From an uncultured Pseudomonadota bacterium (GTDB lineage: Bacteria > Pseudomonadota > Alphaproteobacteria > Rs-D84): 42,789 bases of DNA. Location of the stretch: assembly GCA_947303585.1 (NCBI GenBank), contig CAMYYT010000008.1, forward strand, positions 1 through 42,789. The letters run 5' to 3'. Position numbers and translations under genes: made by a program. Every line of letters begins with the position of its first letter. The first letter of the stretch is position 1. The notes below the pieces were generated by a model that saw only the letters and a program-made list of their open reading frames with translations, was not told where the DNA came from and made no database searches. Positions 1-8,521 of the stretch are shown here, piece by piece.

Positions 1-228
1 GTTGTGTGTGGGGTCGAATGGTTGATTCTTGCTTTGTCTTCGGGGCGTTCTTCGGCTGGGGCGTTGATAGTGTTTTGTTTAATGCCGATTTTGGGATTTT
101 GTATCAGTTTTGGTGTCGGAATTGGATTTTTGGCTGTGTCTGTGCTTTGTGTAGTGCGACATAGTGAAAATATTTTGCGACTTGTTTCTGGCAAGGAATC
201 AAAAGTAGATTGGAAATGGAAAAAATAA
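1..228 (+). CDS. plsY: Glycerol-3-phosphate acyltransferase PlsY, C-terminal fragment
   Basis: The reading frame is open from base 1 and ends at TAA 226-228, so this is the last 75 codons of a gene that begins outside the window. The visible part is hydrophobic and ends with RHSENILRLVSGKESK. This matches the PlsY C-terminus, where a last membrane helix is followed by an RH-x-N-I-x-RL-x-x-G-x-E segment. PlsY transfers an acyl group from acyl-phosphate to glycerol 3-phosphate in the inner membrane, the first step of phospholipid synthesis. In alphaproteobacteria plsY is often close to dprA, which lies 1.5 kb downstream here with two exported proteins in between. The call rests on a short C-terminal motif plus context. 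Confidence 0.72.
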   Translation, partial: VVCGVEWLILALSSGRSSAGALIVFCLMPILGFCISFGVGIGFLAVSVLCVVRHSENILRLVSGKESKVDWKWKK

Positions 229-248
229 TTTTTTTCTTTTATTTGTAT

Positions 249-277
249 TTGTTTTTAAGTCTATTTTGTGATATAAT
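249..277 (+). promoter_or_regulatory. Candidate sigma-70 promoter for the exported protein at 302
   Basis: TTGTTT at 249-254 and TATAAT at 272-277 are separated by 17 bp. The -10 box is a perfect match and the -35 box a weak one. The site lies about 25 bp upstream of the chosen ATG. Confidence 0.5.
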
Positions 278-301
278 GCTTTGCATAAAGAGGGATTTTA
301 T

Positions 302-1084
302 ATGAGGAATTTCGTTTCTGTTGTCGTTTTGTCTTTGATGGTTTTTGGTGCGAACGCCGTTGAAACAGCGCGTCCTTCGATGCGTGGGCAAATGGTTGCG
401 CCGGCTGGACGATATACTGCGTCAATTAATCAATTGGGTGGCAAAGGTTCTGGGGTTGTTAATGGTATTAATTATACTGAACCTGTGGCTGTTGCTACCG
501 CTGAAGAAGATAGACGCGAAGCGGAAAGAAATGCTTGTATTAATAATAATGTTGGGATTAGTAATACCTTTGTGTGGGCTTCGCGGTATAGCAATACTTC
601 TGATTATTCAAGTATGATTGAAGATACTCAAAATCCACAAAATAATGTATGTTTTGTGCGTGTGGAATTAAAATCCAGCGATTCAAGAATTTCTGTGTCT
701 GATATTCCTGCAAAATATTTTATGTGGGGTGAAAATATCGAATGTGGTTCTTGGGTAAATGAAGCAGATATGGAAAAACGTATTTTGGATGCCAAGAAAG
801 GCGCAAGGGTAGGTGGTATTGTGGCAAGTACTGTTGGTGGTGCTGGTGTTGGTGTTGGTGCTATGGAATTGTTTGGTAACAAGGCTATTGGTGGCAAAGT
901 CGAAGGGCAAAAGGCATTAAGTGGTATGGAATTATATCGGTCTCAGTTGTTGGTTTACAAAGATAAAAATCCAACAGAATACCGCAGGGTTTGTGATGCT
1001 TTGAATGTGCTTAAAAATACAAGCGAATCAGTTAATGGAATTCAAGCGAGTGAATATATCACATTGTTAAGCGCGTGTAATTAA
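302..1084 (+). CDS. Exported protein of unknown function with a glycine-rich segment
   Basis: 260 aa. ATG 302 follows AGAGGGA at a good distance. An in-frame TTG at 281 is just downstream of the promoter -10 box and is less likely. Residues 1-19 form a Sec signal peptide with hydrophobic core and probable cleavage after GANA. The mature part has a few cysteines and a glycine/valine-rich stretch around residues 171-190 that resembles a glycine-zipper membrane segment. I recognise no family. The next gene, also exported, starts 19 bp after the stop with its own ribosome-binding site, so the two are probably co-transcribed. Envelope location is inferred from the signal peptide only. Confidence 0.7.
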   Translation: MRNFVSVVVLSLMVFGANAVETARPSMRGQMVAPAGRYTASINQLGGKGSGVVNGINYTEPVAVATAEEDRREAERNACINNNVGISNTFVWASRYSNTSDYSSMIEDTQNPQNNVCFVRVELKSSDSRISVSDIPAKYFMWGENIECGSWVNEADMEKRILDAKKGARVGGIVASTVGGAGVGVGAMELFGNKAIGGKVEGQKALSGMELYRSQLLVYKDKNPTEYRRVCDALNVLKNTSESVNGIQASEYITLLSACN

Positions 1085-1103
1085 TTAAAGAAAGGAAAAG
1101 AAA

Positions 1104-1646
1104 ATGAAAAAGTATGTTGTTTTGGTTTTGATGTTGATACCAATGGTGTCGTTTGCTGCGCCGTCTGTCCGCGTTTTGGGAAGCGGGACAGGAACCCCGG
1201 CGTCTTCGACAACAGGTGCCAAGGTGACCCCTGCAAAAACAAGTTCGGTTGCAAAGACAGCAGCGACAACGACAAATGCTGCGGCTGGGGCGCGTATTGG
1301 GAGCTTGCGTGCAACGCCAAAAGTTAGTGCAACCAAACCAGCGGCGGCAAGTACTGCAAATACAGCAAGATTTCCTGTGATAGCACCTGCACATTCGTAT
1401 AGCAGTGTTACTAAGCCACAGGCTGCGAGTGGTGGAACAACTGTGATTAACAATGATGTAGATTTGACCAATTATTACAACAAAGAACAAGTTGACAACA
1501 TCGTAAACGAATTAAAAGACGAAGATGACCCTCGTTTTGATATGGTTCGTGTAAGCGTTGGTAATCCTAGACCTAATTGGGTTGGAAATCCAAAACTTGA
1601 ACAACGCGAAGGCGAAGGTTATGTCTTTATGTGGATAGAAGAATAA
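1104..1646 (+). CDS. Exported low-complexity Ala/Thr-rich protein
   Basis: 180 aa, preceded by AAAGGAAAAG. Residues 1-18 are a signal peptide with a cleavage site near SFA. Residues 20-110 are low complexity and rich in Ala, Thr, Ser, Lys and Val. The remainder contains DLTNYYNKEQVDNIVNEL, which resembles the short Y-x-K-x-x-VD motif often found at trimeric coiled-coil junctions of surface and phage-fibre proteins. That resemblance is by eye. The C-terminus has several Trp and Pro residues. It probably forms a two-gene unit with the preceding exported protein and is followed at once by a strong intrinsic terminator. Function unknown. Confidence 0.65.
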   Translation: MKKYVVLVLMLIPMVSFAAPSVRVLGSGTGTPASSTTGAKVTPAKTSSVAKTAATTTNAAAGARIGSLRATPKVSATKPAAASTANTARFPVIAPAHSYSSVTKPQAASGGTTVINNDVDLTNYYNKEQVDNIVNELKDEDDPRFDMVRVSVGNPRPNWVGNPKLEQREGEGYVFMWIEE

Positions 1647-1669
1647 TTCGTTTTTTGAATTTTTTACTT

Positions 1670-1703
1670 AAAAAAGATTGTGGTTTTGTCTACAATCTTT
1701 TTT
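1670..1703 (+). terminator. Intrinsic terminator immediately upstream of dprA
   Basis: A 12-bp perfect stem pairs 1670-1681 with 1692-1703 around a 10-nt loop, and the descending arm ends in six T. It closes the unit of exported proteins. It ends 3 bp before the likely dprA ATG and overlaps an alternative GTG start at 1680. Confidence 0.8.
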
Positions 1704-1706
1704 GTT

Positions 1707-2717
1707 ATGAATGATTTATTAAATAAACTTTTGATATTAAGGACTTCGGGAATTGGACCTGTAAAATATAATGCGTTGTTAAAGCAATATGGTGATGATG
1801 TCGCAATTGTTAATTCTTTGTCTTTGGATAGTGCTTTTATTGATGGTGTAAAACGTGAAATAGATTTGGCGTATGAATTAAATGTTGAATATATTTGTGA
1901 TACTGATTCTCGTTATCCAAAACAATTAAAGGCGATTAAAAATCATCCTATTATAATCACGGCGCGTGGAAATATCGATACTTTGAATAAATCAGCGGTG
2001 GCGATGGTGGGAACGCGACATTCTACGGCGGCAGGGATGAATTTTATTTCAGATTTATCCGAATCGTTTGTGAAACATGGTTTTGCTGTAGTATCTGGTA
2101 TGGCAATGGGAACAGATGCGGCAGCACATATTGGTGCGCTGAAAGTTTCTGGAAATGCGCAAACAATTGCGGTATTGGCGGGCGGTGTTGATTATATATG
2201 GCCGCTTGAAAACGAATCGTTATATTATGAAATTCTGGAACGTGGTGTTGTGATAAGCGAAATGCCTGTCGGGATGAAACCAAATACACAAAATTTTGTT
2301 CAAAGAAATCGTTGGGTTGCAGGTATTTCTGATTTGTTAATTTTGGGCGAAGCAGACGCAAAATCTGGCAGTATGACCACGGCCCGATTCGCTTTGGATT
2401 ATGGACGCCGCGTGTTTGCTGTGCCTGGCCACCCAAGTGATTCCAGAAGCGAAGGTCCTAATTCTTTGATAAAAAATGGAACTGCGACATTATGTATGTC
2501 ATCAAAAGATTTTTTTAGTGATGAAAAAGTTGGTGCTGGTAAAAAAAATATCAGACCCCAAAATGAAATTTTAGATAAGTTAGGAATAATTCCTGTGTCA
2601 GAATCTGTATTGGCAAATCTTGTCAAAAAATCAGTTTCGGAAATCAAGTCTGAATTGGTTATTTTGGAATTACAAGGTTTAGTAAGAAAACAAGATGGTG
2701 GTTATGTTTTAATTTGA
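1707..2717 (+). CDS. dprA: DNA-processing protein DprA/Smf
   Basis: 336 aa from ATG 1707. The alternative in-frame GTG 1680 lies inside the terminator hairpin. DprA binds incoming single-stranded DNA and loads RecA during natural transformation. The Rossmann-like core is clear: MVGTRHST, the glycine-rich VVSGMAMGTDAAAH, IAVLAGGVDYIWP, the VISEMP stretch, then QRNRW, SGSMTTA and VFAVPGHP. A short C-terminal winged-helix-like region follows (about the last 60 residues). There is no Shine-Dalgarno sequence before either start, and the terminator hairpin ends 3 bp upstream, so expression may be weak or depend on read-through. dprA is also kept in many non-competent bacteria, so the gene alone does not prove transformability. 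Confidence 0.95.
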   Translation: MNDLLNKLLILRTSGIGPVKYNALLKQYGDDVAIVNSLSLDSAFIDGVKREIDLAYELNVEYICDTDSRYPKQLKAIKNHPIIITARGNIDTLNKSAVAMVGTRHSTAAGMNFISDLSESFVKHGFAVVSGMAMGTDAAAHIGALKVSGNAQTIAVLAGGVDYIWPLENESLYYEILERGVVISEMPVGMKPNTQNFVQRNRWVAGISDLLILGEADAKSGSMTTARFALDYGRRVFAVPGHPSDSRSEGPNSLIKNGTATLCMSSKDFFSDEKVGAGKKNIRPQNEILDKLGIIPVSESVLANLVKKSVSEIKSELVILELQGLVRKQDGGYVLI

Positions 2718-2727
2718 TTTTTTTTAT

Positions 2728-2746
2728 GTATATACACTGTATATAC
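2728..2746. promoter_or_regulatory. Palindromic GTATATAC pair, possible operator
   Basis: GTATATAC occurs at 2728-2735 and 2739-2746, separated by ACT. Each octamer is its own reverse complement. With the flanking T and A the whole forms a 21-bp near-perfect palindrome just after the dprA stop. It looks like a binding site for a dimeric regulator. No ligand can be assigned. Confidence 0.35.
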
Positions 2747-2864
2747 AAAGTGCGAAAATCTGGCAAAAAAACGAATCGTTGTCAAAAAATAAATCATAGA
2801 TTTTTAATCAACATTTAGTTGCAAATAGAATTTAATATTTTACATTAATCGCATATCCAAACGA

Positions 2865-2878
2865 TTGATTTATATCAA
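2865..2878. promoter_or_regulatory. Perfect FNR/FixK-type box upstream of dnaA
   Basis: TTGAT at 2865-2869, a 4-nt spacer and ATCAA at 2874-2878 match the FNR/FixK/Anr consensus TTGAT-N4-ATCAA exactly. The symmetry extends to GATTGAT/ATCAATC (2863-2880). It lies 122 bp upstream of the dnaA ATG. No fnr-like gene is seen in this window, so its use is inference. Confidence 0.45.
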
Positions 2879-3000
2879 TCACCAAAGCGAGAGAAAAGAG
2901 TAGGGCACGCATAAATATTAAATATATATTTAGTGTTTATGTGGGGTGAATTTTTTACCACAAGCGTAAACTCTTTTAGGAAGGAAAAGGAGCAAACGAC

Positions 3001-4281
3001 ATGCAAGCAACAGCGACACAAACAAAAGCAAACTTGGAAACAATCATGGGGGCTTTTGCGGCCAGAATAGATTCAAGCGCATTTGCAACATGGATTGCAC
3101 CACTTAAAATGGAATTGTGTCAGAACTGTTTGAAACTTGTTGCGCAAAACCAATTCACCGCCGACTATGTCAAAAGAGAATACGGAGAAATCTTGAAGAC
3201 CATAGCGGCGGATTTTTCTTTGGATTTAAATATTGCTGCTGGGTTTGTTGCTGCCAAAGTTCAAAGTTGTGCAAATGATAATGTTGTTTGTGCGTATGTT
3301 CCAAACAAAAGGGTTCAAAACACAAAACAAAATGGTTTTGATAAATTTATTGCTTGTGATGAAAATATGTTTGCAATCGCAGCATGTAAAAAAATGGCTT
3401 TGGGTAATGCTTCGTTTTCGCAATTGTTTATTTATGGTGCAAGTGGTGCTGGTAAATCTATGTTATTAGATTGCATTTGTGATGCGTCTGAAAAACACAT
3501 TGTTAAAATGACAGGTGGACAATTTGTTGCTGATTTTGCGCGTTCTTTGCGTGAAAAAACAATCTTTTCTTTCAAAGATTATTGTCGCAATTGTGATATA
3601 TTTATGATGGATGATGTTTGTGCGTTGGCTGGCAAGCGCGCCAGTATGGATGAATTTTTACAATTGGTTATGGATTTGAAAAATGCAGGTAAATCTATTG
3701 TATTAACTGCGAATTGTGCGCCAAATGCATTAAATGGTTTTGACAGACGTGTTCAATCTTTGTTTGCTTCTGGTTTGGTTGTAGATGTTGTTGCACCAAA
3801 TGCTTTTGTTCGTCGTTCTATGTTGGTTCGCAGCGGTGTAAAATCAGATGTTGCCGAAGAATTATCTAAATCTATCGCGGCGGACGGACATTTGGTAGAT
3901 GGTGTTATCAGCAAAATCAAAACATACACAGAATTGATGGGTGAAAGTGTAAATATGGAAATAGCATCTCGTTTGTTGGGTGATTTGTTGCAAAAGAACA
4001 AAACGCCAATTGCGATGGTAAAGGCTATGTGTGAAAAAATGTCAATATCTTATGATGAAATTTGTGGTAATTCACGCGCTCGTCGTTTGGTTCGCGCTCG
4101 TCAGATAATGATGGCAGCGTTGAAAAGCGCGACAAATTTGTCTTTGTCAGAAATTGGTAATGTTTGCGGTGGACGCGATCACGCCACAGTAGTTTATGCA
4201 CTTAATCAAATCGAAAATCAAAAAGGCATAGATTTAATGTTAAACGCAGAAATTGATGCGATGGTAAAATTGTGCAAGTAA
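3001..4281 (+). CDS. dnaA: Chromosomal replication initiator DnaA
   Basis: 426 aa. ATG 3001 follows AAGGAG at about 9 nt. DnaA is the AAA+ ATPase that opens the replication origin. Domain I (about 1-80) contains the WIAPL motif at 31-35. After a short linker the AAA+ domain has Walker A GASGAGKS (146-153), Walker B FMMDD (201-205) and sensor-like IVLTAN (233-238). The C-terminal DNA-binding domain carries the DnaA signature GGRDHATVVYA (390-400). The sequence is divergent: the linker is very short and box VII reads FDRRVQSLFASGL, but all key motifs are present. dnaN is not adjacent; it lies at 15062. The upstream 283-bp gap holds two palindromes but no convincing cluster of DnaA boxes. Confidence 0.96.
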   Translation: MQATATQTKANLETIMGAFAARIDSSAFATWIAPLKMELCQNCLKLVAQNQFTADYVKREYGEILKTIAADFSLDLNIAAGFVAAKVQSCANDNVVCAYVPNKRVQNTKQNGFDKFIACDENMFAIAACKKMALGNASFSQLFIYGASGAGKSMLLDCICDASEKHIVKMTGGQFVADFARSLREKTIFSFKDYCRNCDIFMMDDVCALAGKRASMDEFLQLVMDLKNAGKSIVLTANCAPNALNGFDRRVQSLFASGLVVDVVAPNAFVRRSMLVRSGVKSDVAEELSKSIAADGHLVDGVISKIKTYTELMGESVNMEIASRLLGDLLQKNKTPIAMVKAMCEKMSISYDEICGNSRARRLVRARQIMMAALKSATNLSLSEIGNVCGGRDHATVVYALNQIENQKGIDLMLNAEIDAMVKLCK

Positions 4282-4313
4282 AAGTTTTCGTTGTACGAAA
4301 AAAAGGAGAGAAG

Positions 4314-4339
4314 AAACCACCCGTCTGGGTGGTTTTTTT
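4314..4339 (+). terminator. dnaA intrinsic terminator
   Basis: AAACCACCC (4314-4322) pairs with GGGTGGTTT (4327-4335) around GTCT, followed by a T run to 4339. Confidence 0.85.
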
Positions 4340-4445
4340 ATAATCTTGTCTCTATGTGTTGGGGCCGAATCACAAAATTTTTCGCTTTCTTTAAAATTTA
4401 AACTTTGTTAGAATAAGAAAAGAAATAAATGAGAGAGCAACAATA

Positions 4446-5198
4446 ATGAAAAAATATTTCTTTTTTTTGATTGGTTTTTTGTTGGTAAATTCTGCGTATG
4501 CATACTTGGATGAAAATTCGACTTGCACATCAAGCACAATGAATGCCGCCAGCGGAAATATTTCATTGGAAGCAGTCGAAGTTCCAAATGTAATAAATAT
4601 ACAATGGGAAAATGCGGACGGAACAACATACACAACCAGCACATGCACATACGATACACAATTGCAAATACCAAATGCGCCTGCCGCACGAACGGGTTTT
4701 ACTTTTCGCGGTTGGACATTAGAGACAACGTGTTCTCTCGCAGATTTGGATACCAGTATAAATGGTAAAGGAAAAAGTTATATGGCGTGTCTTGATTTGA
4801 ATGGAAATGGTGACTGTAGCAGAAGCGAATACAACTTGGCTGGGAATGCAACGACATATGGATTGGATACAGCAGGACAATGGGCTGTTTCGTTTAGCTA
4901 CGGCGATGTATATGGCGAAGCGATATGCAGCCGAACAAGCGGGACATCGTATGCAACGGTCGGGACCCCAGATACAACTGGTGCTGGGACAACACAATAT
5001 TGTTGGTGTCGTGCCACCGGGTATAAAGAAGATGGTGGAGAAAAATGTACTTTGGCGTCCTCGTCGTGGGTGTTCTTCGGCAGCGGCGACGGCGGGTCGG
5101 CTGCCAATTGCGCGAGCGGCTGTGCGGTCGCCTGCGCTGGGAACGTGAACGGCGATTCCGCTTTCCGGGCGGCGGTGTATGGTGTTGTAGATAATTAA
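4446..5198 (+). CDS. Exported Cys-rich protein A with InlB-type repeat and CWCRAT domain
   Basis: 250 aa. Residues 1-19 are a signal peptide (cleavage after AYA). Residues about 45-92 resemble a Listeria-Bacteroides/InlB B-type repeat, ending in P-x-x-PAARTGFTFRGW. A shared C-terminal region contains QWAVSF, GEAICS, TPDTTG, YCWCRAT (CWC at 186-188), SSSWVF and NCASGCAVACAG, and ends in FRAAV. Two relatives lie in this window (25216-26054 and 33529-34305). The many cysteines suggest disulphides after export. No LPXTG, autotransporter or lipobox signal is visible, so the mode of surface retention is unknown. The last 120 bp are strikingly GC-rich against the AT-rich background. An adhesin-like surface role is inferred from the repeat type. 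Confidence 0.75.
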   Translation: MKKYFFFLIGFLLVNSAYAYLDENSTCTSSTMNAASGNISLEAVEVPNVINIQWENADGTTYTTSTCTYDTQLQIPNAPAARTGFTFRGWTLETTCSLADLDTSINGKGKSYMACLDLNGNGDCSRSEYNLAGNATTYGLDTAGQWAVSFSYGDVYGEAICSRTSGTSYATVGTPDTTGAGTTQYCWCRATGYKEDGGEKCTLASSSWVFFGSGDGGSAANCASGCAVACAGNVNGDSAFRAAVYGVVDN

Positions 5199-5205
5199 TG
5201 TTTTA

Positions 5206-5232
5206 AAAGGTTGGTTTTTAAAACCAACCTTT
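5206..5232. terminator. Bidirectional terminator between exported protein A and dnaJ
   Basis: A 13-bp perfect stem pairs 5206-5218 with 5220-5232, with A/T-rich ends on both sides so it can act for both convergent genes. It overlaps the last codons and stop of dnaJ (stop at 5218-5220 on the minus strand). Confidence 0.75.
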
Positions 5233-6348
5233 CTTTTCTGTTTTATTGCCAGCGAATTCGTTTAATGCTTTCTTTTGTTTTTCGCTTAATTTTTTTGGAA
5301 TGACAATTCCGATTTCAATATACAAATCGCCAAAGCCACCGCGTCCCGTTGGCATACCATGTCCGCGGACACGCAATTTTTCGCCAACTTGGGTTCCGTT
5401 TGGTATCTTTACCGATAATTTTTTATCATCCAAAGTTTCAATTTCTATTTCACCGCCAAGCGCAAGTGTTGTAAAATCAAGGTCCGCATGCATTAATAAA
5501 TCGTTGCCGATGCGTTCGAATTTTTTGTCTGGACGAACACGAACATCAATATAAAAATCACCGGCTTCGCCACCGTTCGGGGCGGCTTCACCCATGCCAG
5601 CCATGCGAAGGCGCGCGCCGTCCATTATGCCCGCTGGAATTTTTACATCCAATGTGCGTTGTTTATTAACAGTTCCACTGCCGTCACATGCGCTGCATTT
5701 TTTATCAATCTTTTTGCCCAATCCATGACATTCAGGGCATGGGGTTTCAACCGCAAAAAATCCCTGACGCGCGTGGACATATCCTGTTCCACCACAAGTT
5801 TTACATGTCGGGGCGGTCTTGCCGTCAGCGGTGCCGTGTCCATCGCATTTTTCACATTTAACAGCACTCGTAAATTTTATAGTGTGGGTTGTTCCAAAAA
5901 AAGCGTCTTTTAAATCAATAACGACTTCGTCCAGCAAATCGCGCCCGCGCATGTTTGTGTGTTGACCGCCTTCACCAAAACCACCGCCAAAACCAAAACC
6001 GCGCATGGCTTCGCGTAAGATGTCTTCCATGCCGCCCATGTCGCCACCACCCATATTAAAGTGGAAAGACCCGTTTCCAAATGGGTTGCCACCCATACCA
6101 GCGCCCGCGCTGGCGCCGTTGCCACCGGCAAATGCCGCGTCGCCAAATCTATCATAAGCAGCGCGTTTTTGTGGGTCTTTTAATATATCAAATGCGTTAT
6201 TGACTTCTTTGAATTTTTCTTCGGCTGATTTGTCGCCAGGGTTTTTATCCGGATGATATTTCATAACTAATTTGTGGTAAGCCTTTTTTATATCCGTATC
6301 GCTGGCGTCACGTGCCACACCCAAAACTTCATAAGGATTTTTATTCAT
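5218..6348 (-). CDS. dnaJ: Chaperone DnaJ (Hsp40)
   Basis: 376 aa, normal full length. ATG 6348-6346 follows GCAGGAAAAATT. DnaJ delivers unfolded clients to DnaK and stimulates its ATPase through the HPD motif (32-34) of the J domain (about 4-68). A Gly/Phe-rich linker (about 74-130) follows, then a zinc-finger domain with four C-x2-C pairs (C165/C168, C182/C185, C204/C207, C218/C221) and the C-terminal client-binding domains. dnaK is not in this window, so the usual dnaK-dnaJ pair is split here. A candidate promoter on the minus strand is TATATA (6386-6381) with TTGATT (6408-6403), 16 bp apart. I saw no sigma-32-like heat-shock promoter. Confidence 0.97.
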   Translation of the reverse strand: MNKNPYEVLGVARDASDTDIKKAYHKLVMKYHPDKNPGDKSAEEKFKEVNNAFDILKDPQKRAAYDRFGDAAFAGGNGASAGAGMGGNPFGNGSFHFNMGGGDMGGMEDILREAMRGFGFGGGFGEGGQHTNMRGRDLLDEVVIDLKDAFFGTTHTIKFTSAVKCEKCDGHGTADGKTAPTCKTCGGTGYVHARQGFFAVETPCPECHGLGKKIDKKCSACDGSGTVNKQRTLDVKIPAGIMDGARLRMAGMGEAAPNGGEAGDFYIDVRVRPDKKFERIGNDLLMHADLDFTTLALGGEIEIETLDDKKLSVKIPNGTQVGEKLRVRGHGMPTGRGGFGDLYIEIGIVIPKKLSEKQKKALNEFAGNKTEKKGWF

Positions 6349-6380
6349 AATTTTTCCTGCTTTGTTCTTTTTGTATCAAA

Positions 6381-6408
6381 TATATAAGTAGTTTATATGA
6401 AAAATCAA
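6381..6408 (-). promoter_or_regulatory. Candidate dnaJ promoter
   Basis: On the minus strand TTGATT (6408-6403), a 16-bp spacer and TATATA (6386-6381) precede dnaJ by about 35 bp. Confidence 0.4.
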
Positions 6409-6517
6409 GTATATAAAATCACTATTTTTGTTGCTTTTTTTGGAACAGGGCGAATAGTTTTGCTTGCTAAAATGGCAAAAATGTTATAATAATGTTGTGT
6501 TAAAAATGGGAAAGATG

Positions 6518-8482
6518 ATGAATAAATATGATGCTTCGGATATTCAAGTGCTGGAAGGTTTGGAACCTGTGCGACTTCGCCCGGGGATGTATATTGGTGG
6601 AACAGATGAAAAGGCTTGGCATCATTTGCCGGTCGAAATTATGGATAATTCTATTGACGAAGCAGTTGCTGGATTTGCAAAAAAAATCGTTGTGAATTTG
6701 ATTGATGCTAAGACTATTGAAATTACGGATGATGGACGGGGAATTCCTGTGGATGAACATCCAAAATATCCTGGTAAATCTGCGCTGGAAGTTATTTTAA
6801 CTACATTACATTCGGGTGGAAAGTTTAATAATAATGTTTATAAAACTAGCGGTGGTCTTCATGGGGTCGGCAGCGCTGTGGTTAACGCTTTGTCTTCAAA
6901 TATGGATGTGACTATTTCCAGGGATGGTTTCGAATGGCGACAGACTTTTTCGCGTGGCAAAGTGACCAGTCCTATTATGAAAGGGGACGCCACCAAGGCG
7001 CACGGAACAAAAATCAAATTTACTTTGGATGATGAAATATTTGGCGAAAATGCTGTGTTCAAACCGGTAAAGATTTATCGTATGGCACGCGCTAAATCTT
7101 TCTTGTCGCGTGGGGTAAAAATTGAATGGCATTGCAATCCTGCGCTGATTACCGAAGATATGAACATAGAAGCGGACAAAGTTTTTTATTATCCAAATGG
7201 TGTTGCTGATTTTATCGCGGAAAAGACTGAATCTAAGCCACGTATTTTGCCAAAGATTTTTAGTGGTTCTATCGATTTTCCTGATGATAGCGGACGTGTA
7301 GAATGGGCGTTGACTGTGTTGACTGATGAAAATGGTGCCGCGTCAGATGATGGTTTCTTTGCGTCTTATTGTAATACGATTGCGACTGTTGATGGCGGAA
7401 CACATGAAAATGGGTTCAAGGCTGCAATTACCAAGGGCTTAAAGGCGTATGGTGAAAAAGTGAATAACAAAGCTGCGGCTTCTATTATTGGCGAAGATGT
7501 GTTCGATTCGGTTGCGGCTATTGTTTCTGTGTTTTATAAGACTCCGCAATTTTTGGGACAAACCAAAGAAAAATTATCTAATCCTGAAATTGCAAGATAT
7601 ACAGAAAATGCTTTGCGCGATCCGTGGGAAATGTTTTTAGCGTCTGACCCAAAGACGGCTAATGCGCTATTAGATTTTGTTGTGAATTTGGCTAATGCGC
7701 GTATAAAGACAAAACAGGTCAAAGATGTTGCGCGTAAAACACCAACAAAAAGAATTCGTATGCCCGCAAAGTTGGCTGATTGTTCTAAACATGGTGTCGA
7801 AGGAACTGAATTATTTATTGTCGAAGGAGAATCTGCTGGGGGGACTGCAAAGCAGGCTCGCGATAGGGCAACCCAAGCGATTATGCCACTTCGTGGCAAG
7901 GTCTTAAATGTTTTATCTAATTCAGATGAACGTTTTAGCGCAAACAAAGAATTAAATGATTTGATTGATATTATTGGCGCCGGGACTGTCAAAGACTGGA
8001 ACGACGAAAAATTAAGATATGAAAAAATTATTGTTATGACTGATGCGGATGTGGACGGCAGTCATATCGCTTCACTCTTGATGGCGTTTTTCTATCAATA
8101 TATGCCGCAATTAATTTATGGGGGACATTTATATTTGTCTTGTCCGCCGCTTTATAAACTGACTTGTGGAACTGAATCTATTTATGTTGATACTGATGAA
8201 GAACTGGAAGAATTAAAGACTGGTAAATATAAAAATAAGAAAATTGAAATTTCTCGATTCAAAGGGCTGGGTGAAATGATGCCAAATCAATTAAAAGAAA
8301 CGACTATGTCGCCAAAGACGCGTCGTCTTATCCGTGTTGATTTACCGCCAAAGACCGAAGATGGTCAAGAAGATACAGAAAAAACAAAAACGCTTGTTTA
8401 TGATTTGATGGGTAAAAAACCTGAATTTAGATTCAAATTTATTACTGAACATGCGCAATTTGTCAAAGATTTATTTGTATAA
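6518..8482 (+). CDS. parE: DNA topoisomerase IV subunit B (ParE)
   Basis: 654 aa from ATG 6518. A TATAAT at 6485-6490 places the transcript start near 6497, so an upstream in-frame TTG at 6464 cannot be used; ATGs at 6506 and 6515 remain possible. GGGAAAG gives the best spacing to 6518. ParE supplies the ATPase for chromosome decatenation with ParC. The GHKL ATPase shows EIMDNSIDEAVAG, DDGRGIPVD and GLHGVGSAVVNALS. The transducer contains FFASYCNTIATVDGGTHENG. The TOPRIM domain has EGESAGG and DADVDGSHI. The short length and the segments WRQTFSRG, LPxKLADCS and TKAKQARDR-like AKQARDRATQAIMPLRGK fit ParE better than the roughly 800-residue GyrB. parC is not in the window. Confidence 0.9.
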   Translation: MNKYDASDIQVLEGLEPVRLRPGMYIGGTDEKAWHHLPVEIMDNSIDEAVAGFAKKIVVNLIDAKTIEITDDGRGIPVDEHPKYPGKSALEVILTTLHSGGKFNNNVYKTSGGLHGVGSAVVNALSSNMDVTISRDGFEWRQTFSRGKVTSPIMKGDATKAHGTKIKFTLDDEIFGENAVFKPVKIYRMARAKSFLSRGVKIEWHCNPALITEDMNIEADKVFYYPNGVADFIAEKTESKPRILPKIFSGSIDFPDDSGRVEWALTVLTDENGAASDDGFFASYCNTIATVDGGTHENGFKAAITKGLKAYGEKVNNKAAASIIGEDVFDSVAAIVSVFYKTPQFLGQTKEKLSNPEIARYTENALRDPWEMFLASDPKTANALLDFVVNLANARIKTKQVKDVARKTPTKRIRMPAKLADCSKHGVEGTELFIVEGESAGGTAKQARDRATQAIMPLRGKVLNVLSNSDERFSANKELNDLIDIIGAGTVKDWNDEKLRYEKIIVMTDADVDGSHIASLLMAFFYQYMPQLIYGGHLYLSCPPLYKLTCGTESIYVDTDEELEELKTGKYKNKKIEISRFKGLGEMMPNQLKETTMSPKTRRLIRVDLPPKTEDGQEDTEKTKTLVYDLMGKKPEFRFKFITEHAQFVKDLFV

Positions 8483-8508
8483 AAAAAACGCCATTACGGC
8501 GTTTTTTT
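8482..8508. terminator. Bidirectional terminator between parE and pgsA
   Basis: AAAAAAACGCC (8482-8492) pairs with GGCGTTTTTTT (8498-8508). The stem is flanked by an A run and a T run, so it can serve both converging genes. Confidence 0.8.
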
Positions 8509-8521
8509 ATTTTTGTTTTTC

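Noticed and set aside
1085..1490. Overlapping minus-strand frames opposite the Ala/Thr-rich exported gene
   Set aside because: They mirror the low-complexity codons of the real gene at 1104-1646 and lack ribosome-binding sites.
2718..3000. Replication origin next to dnaA
   Set aside because: The gap is AT-rich with palindromes, but only weak, two-mismatch DnaA-box-like words (near 2850 and 2957) were seen. Strand-skew data from the whole chromosome would be needed.
5056..5198. Diversity-generating retroelement variable region at the 3' ends of A and B
   Set aside because: There is no reverse transcriptase, template repeat or C-type lectin fold signature in the window.
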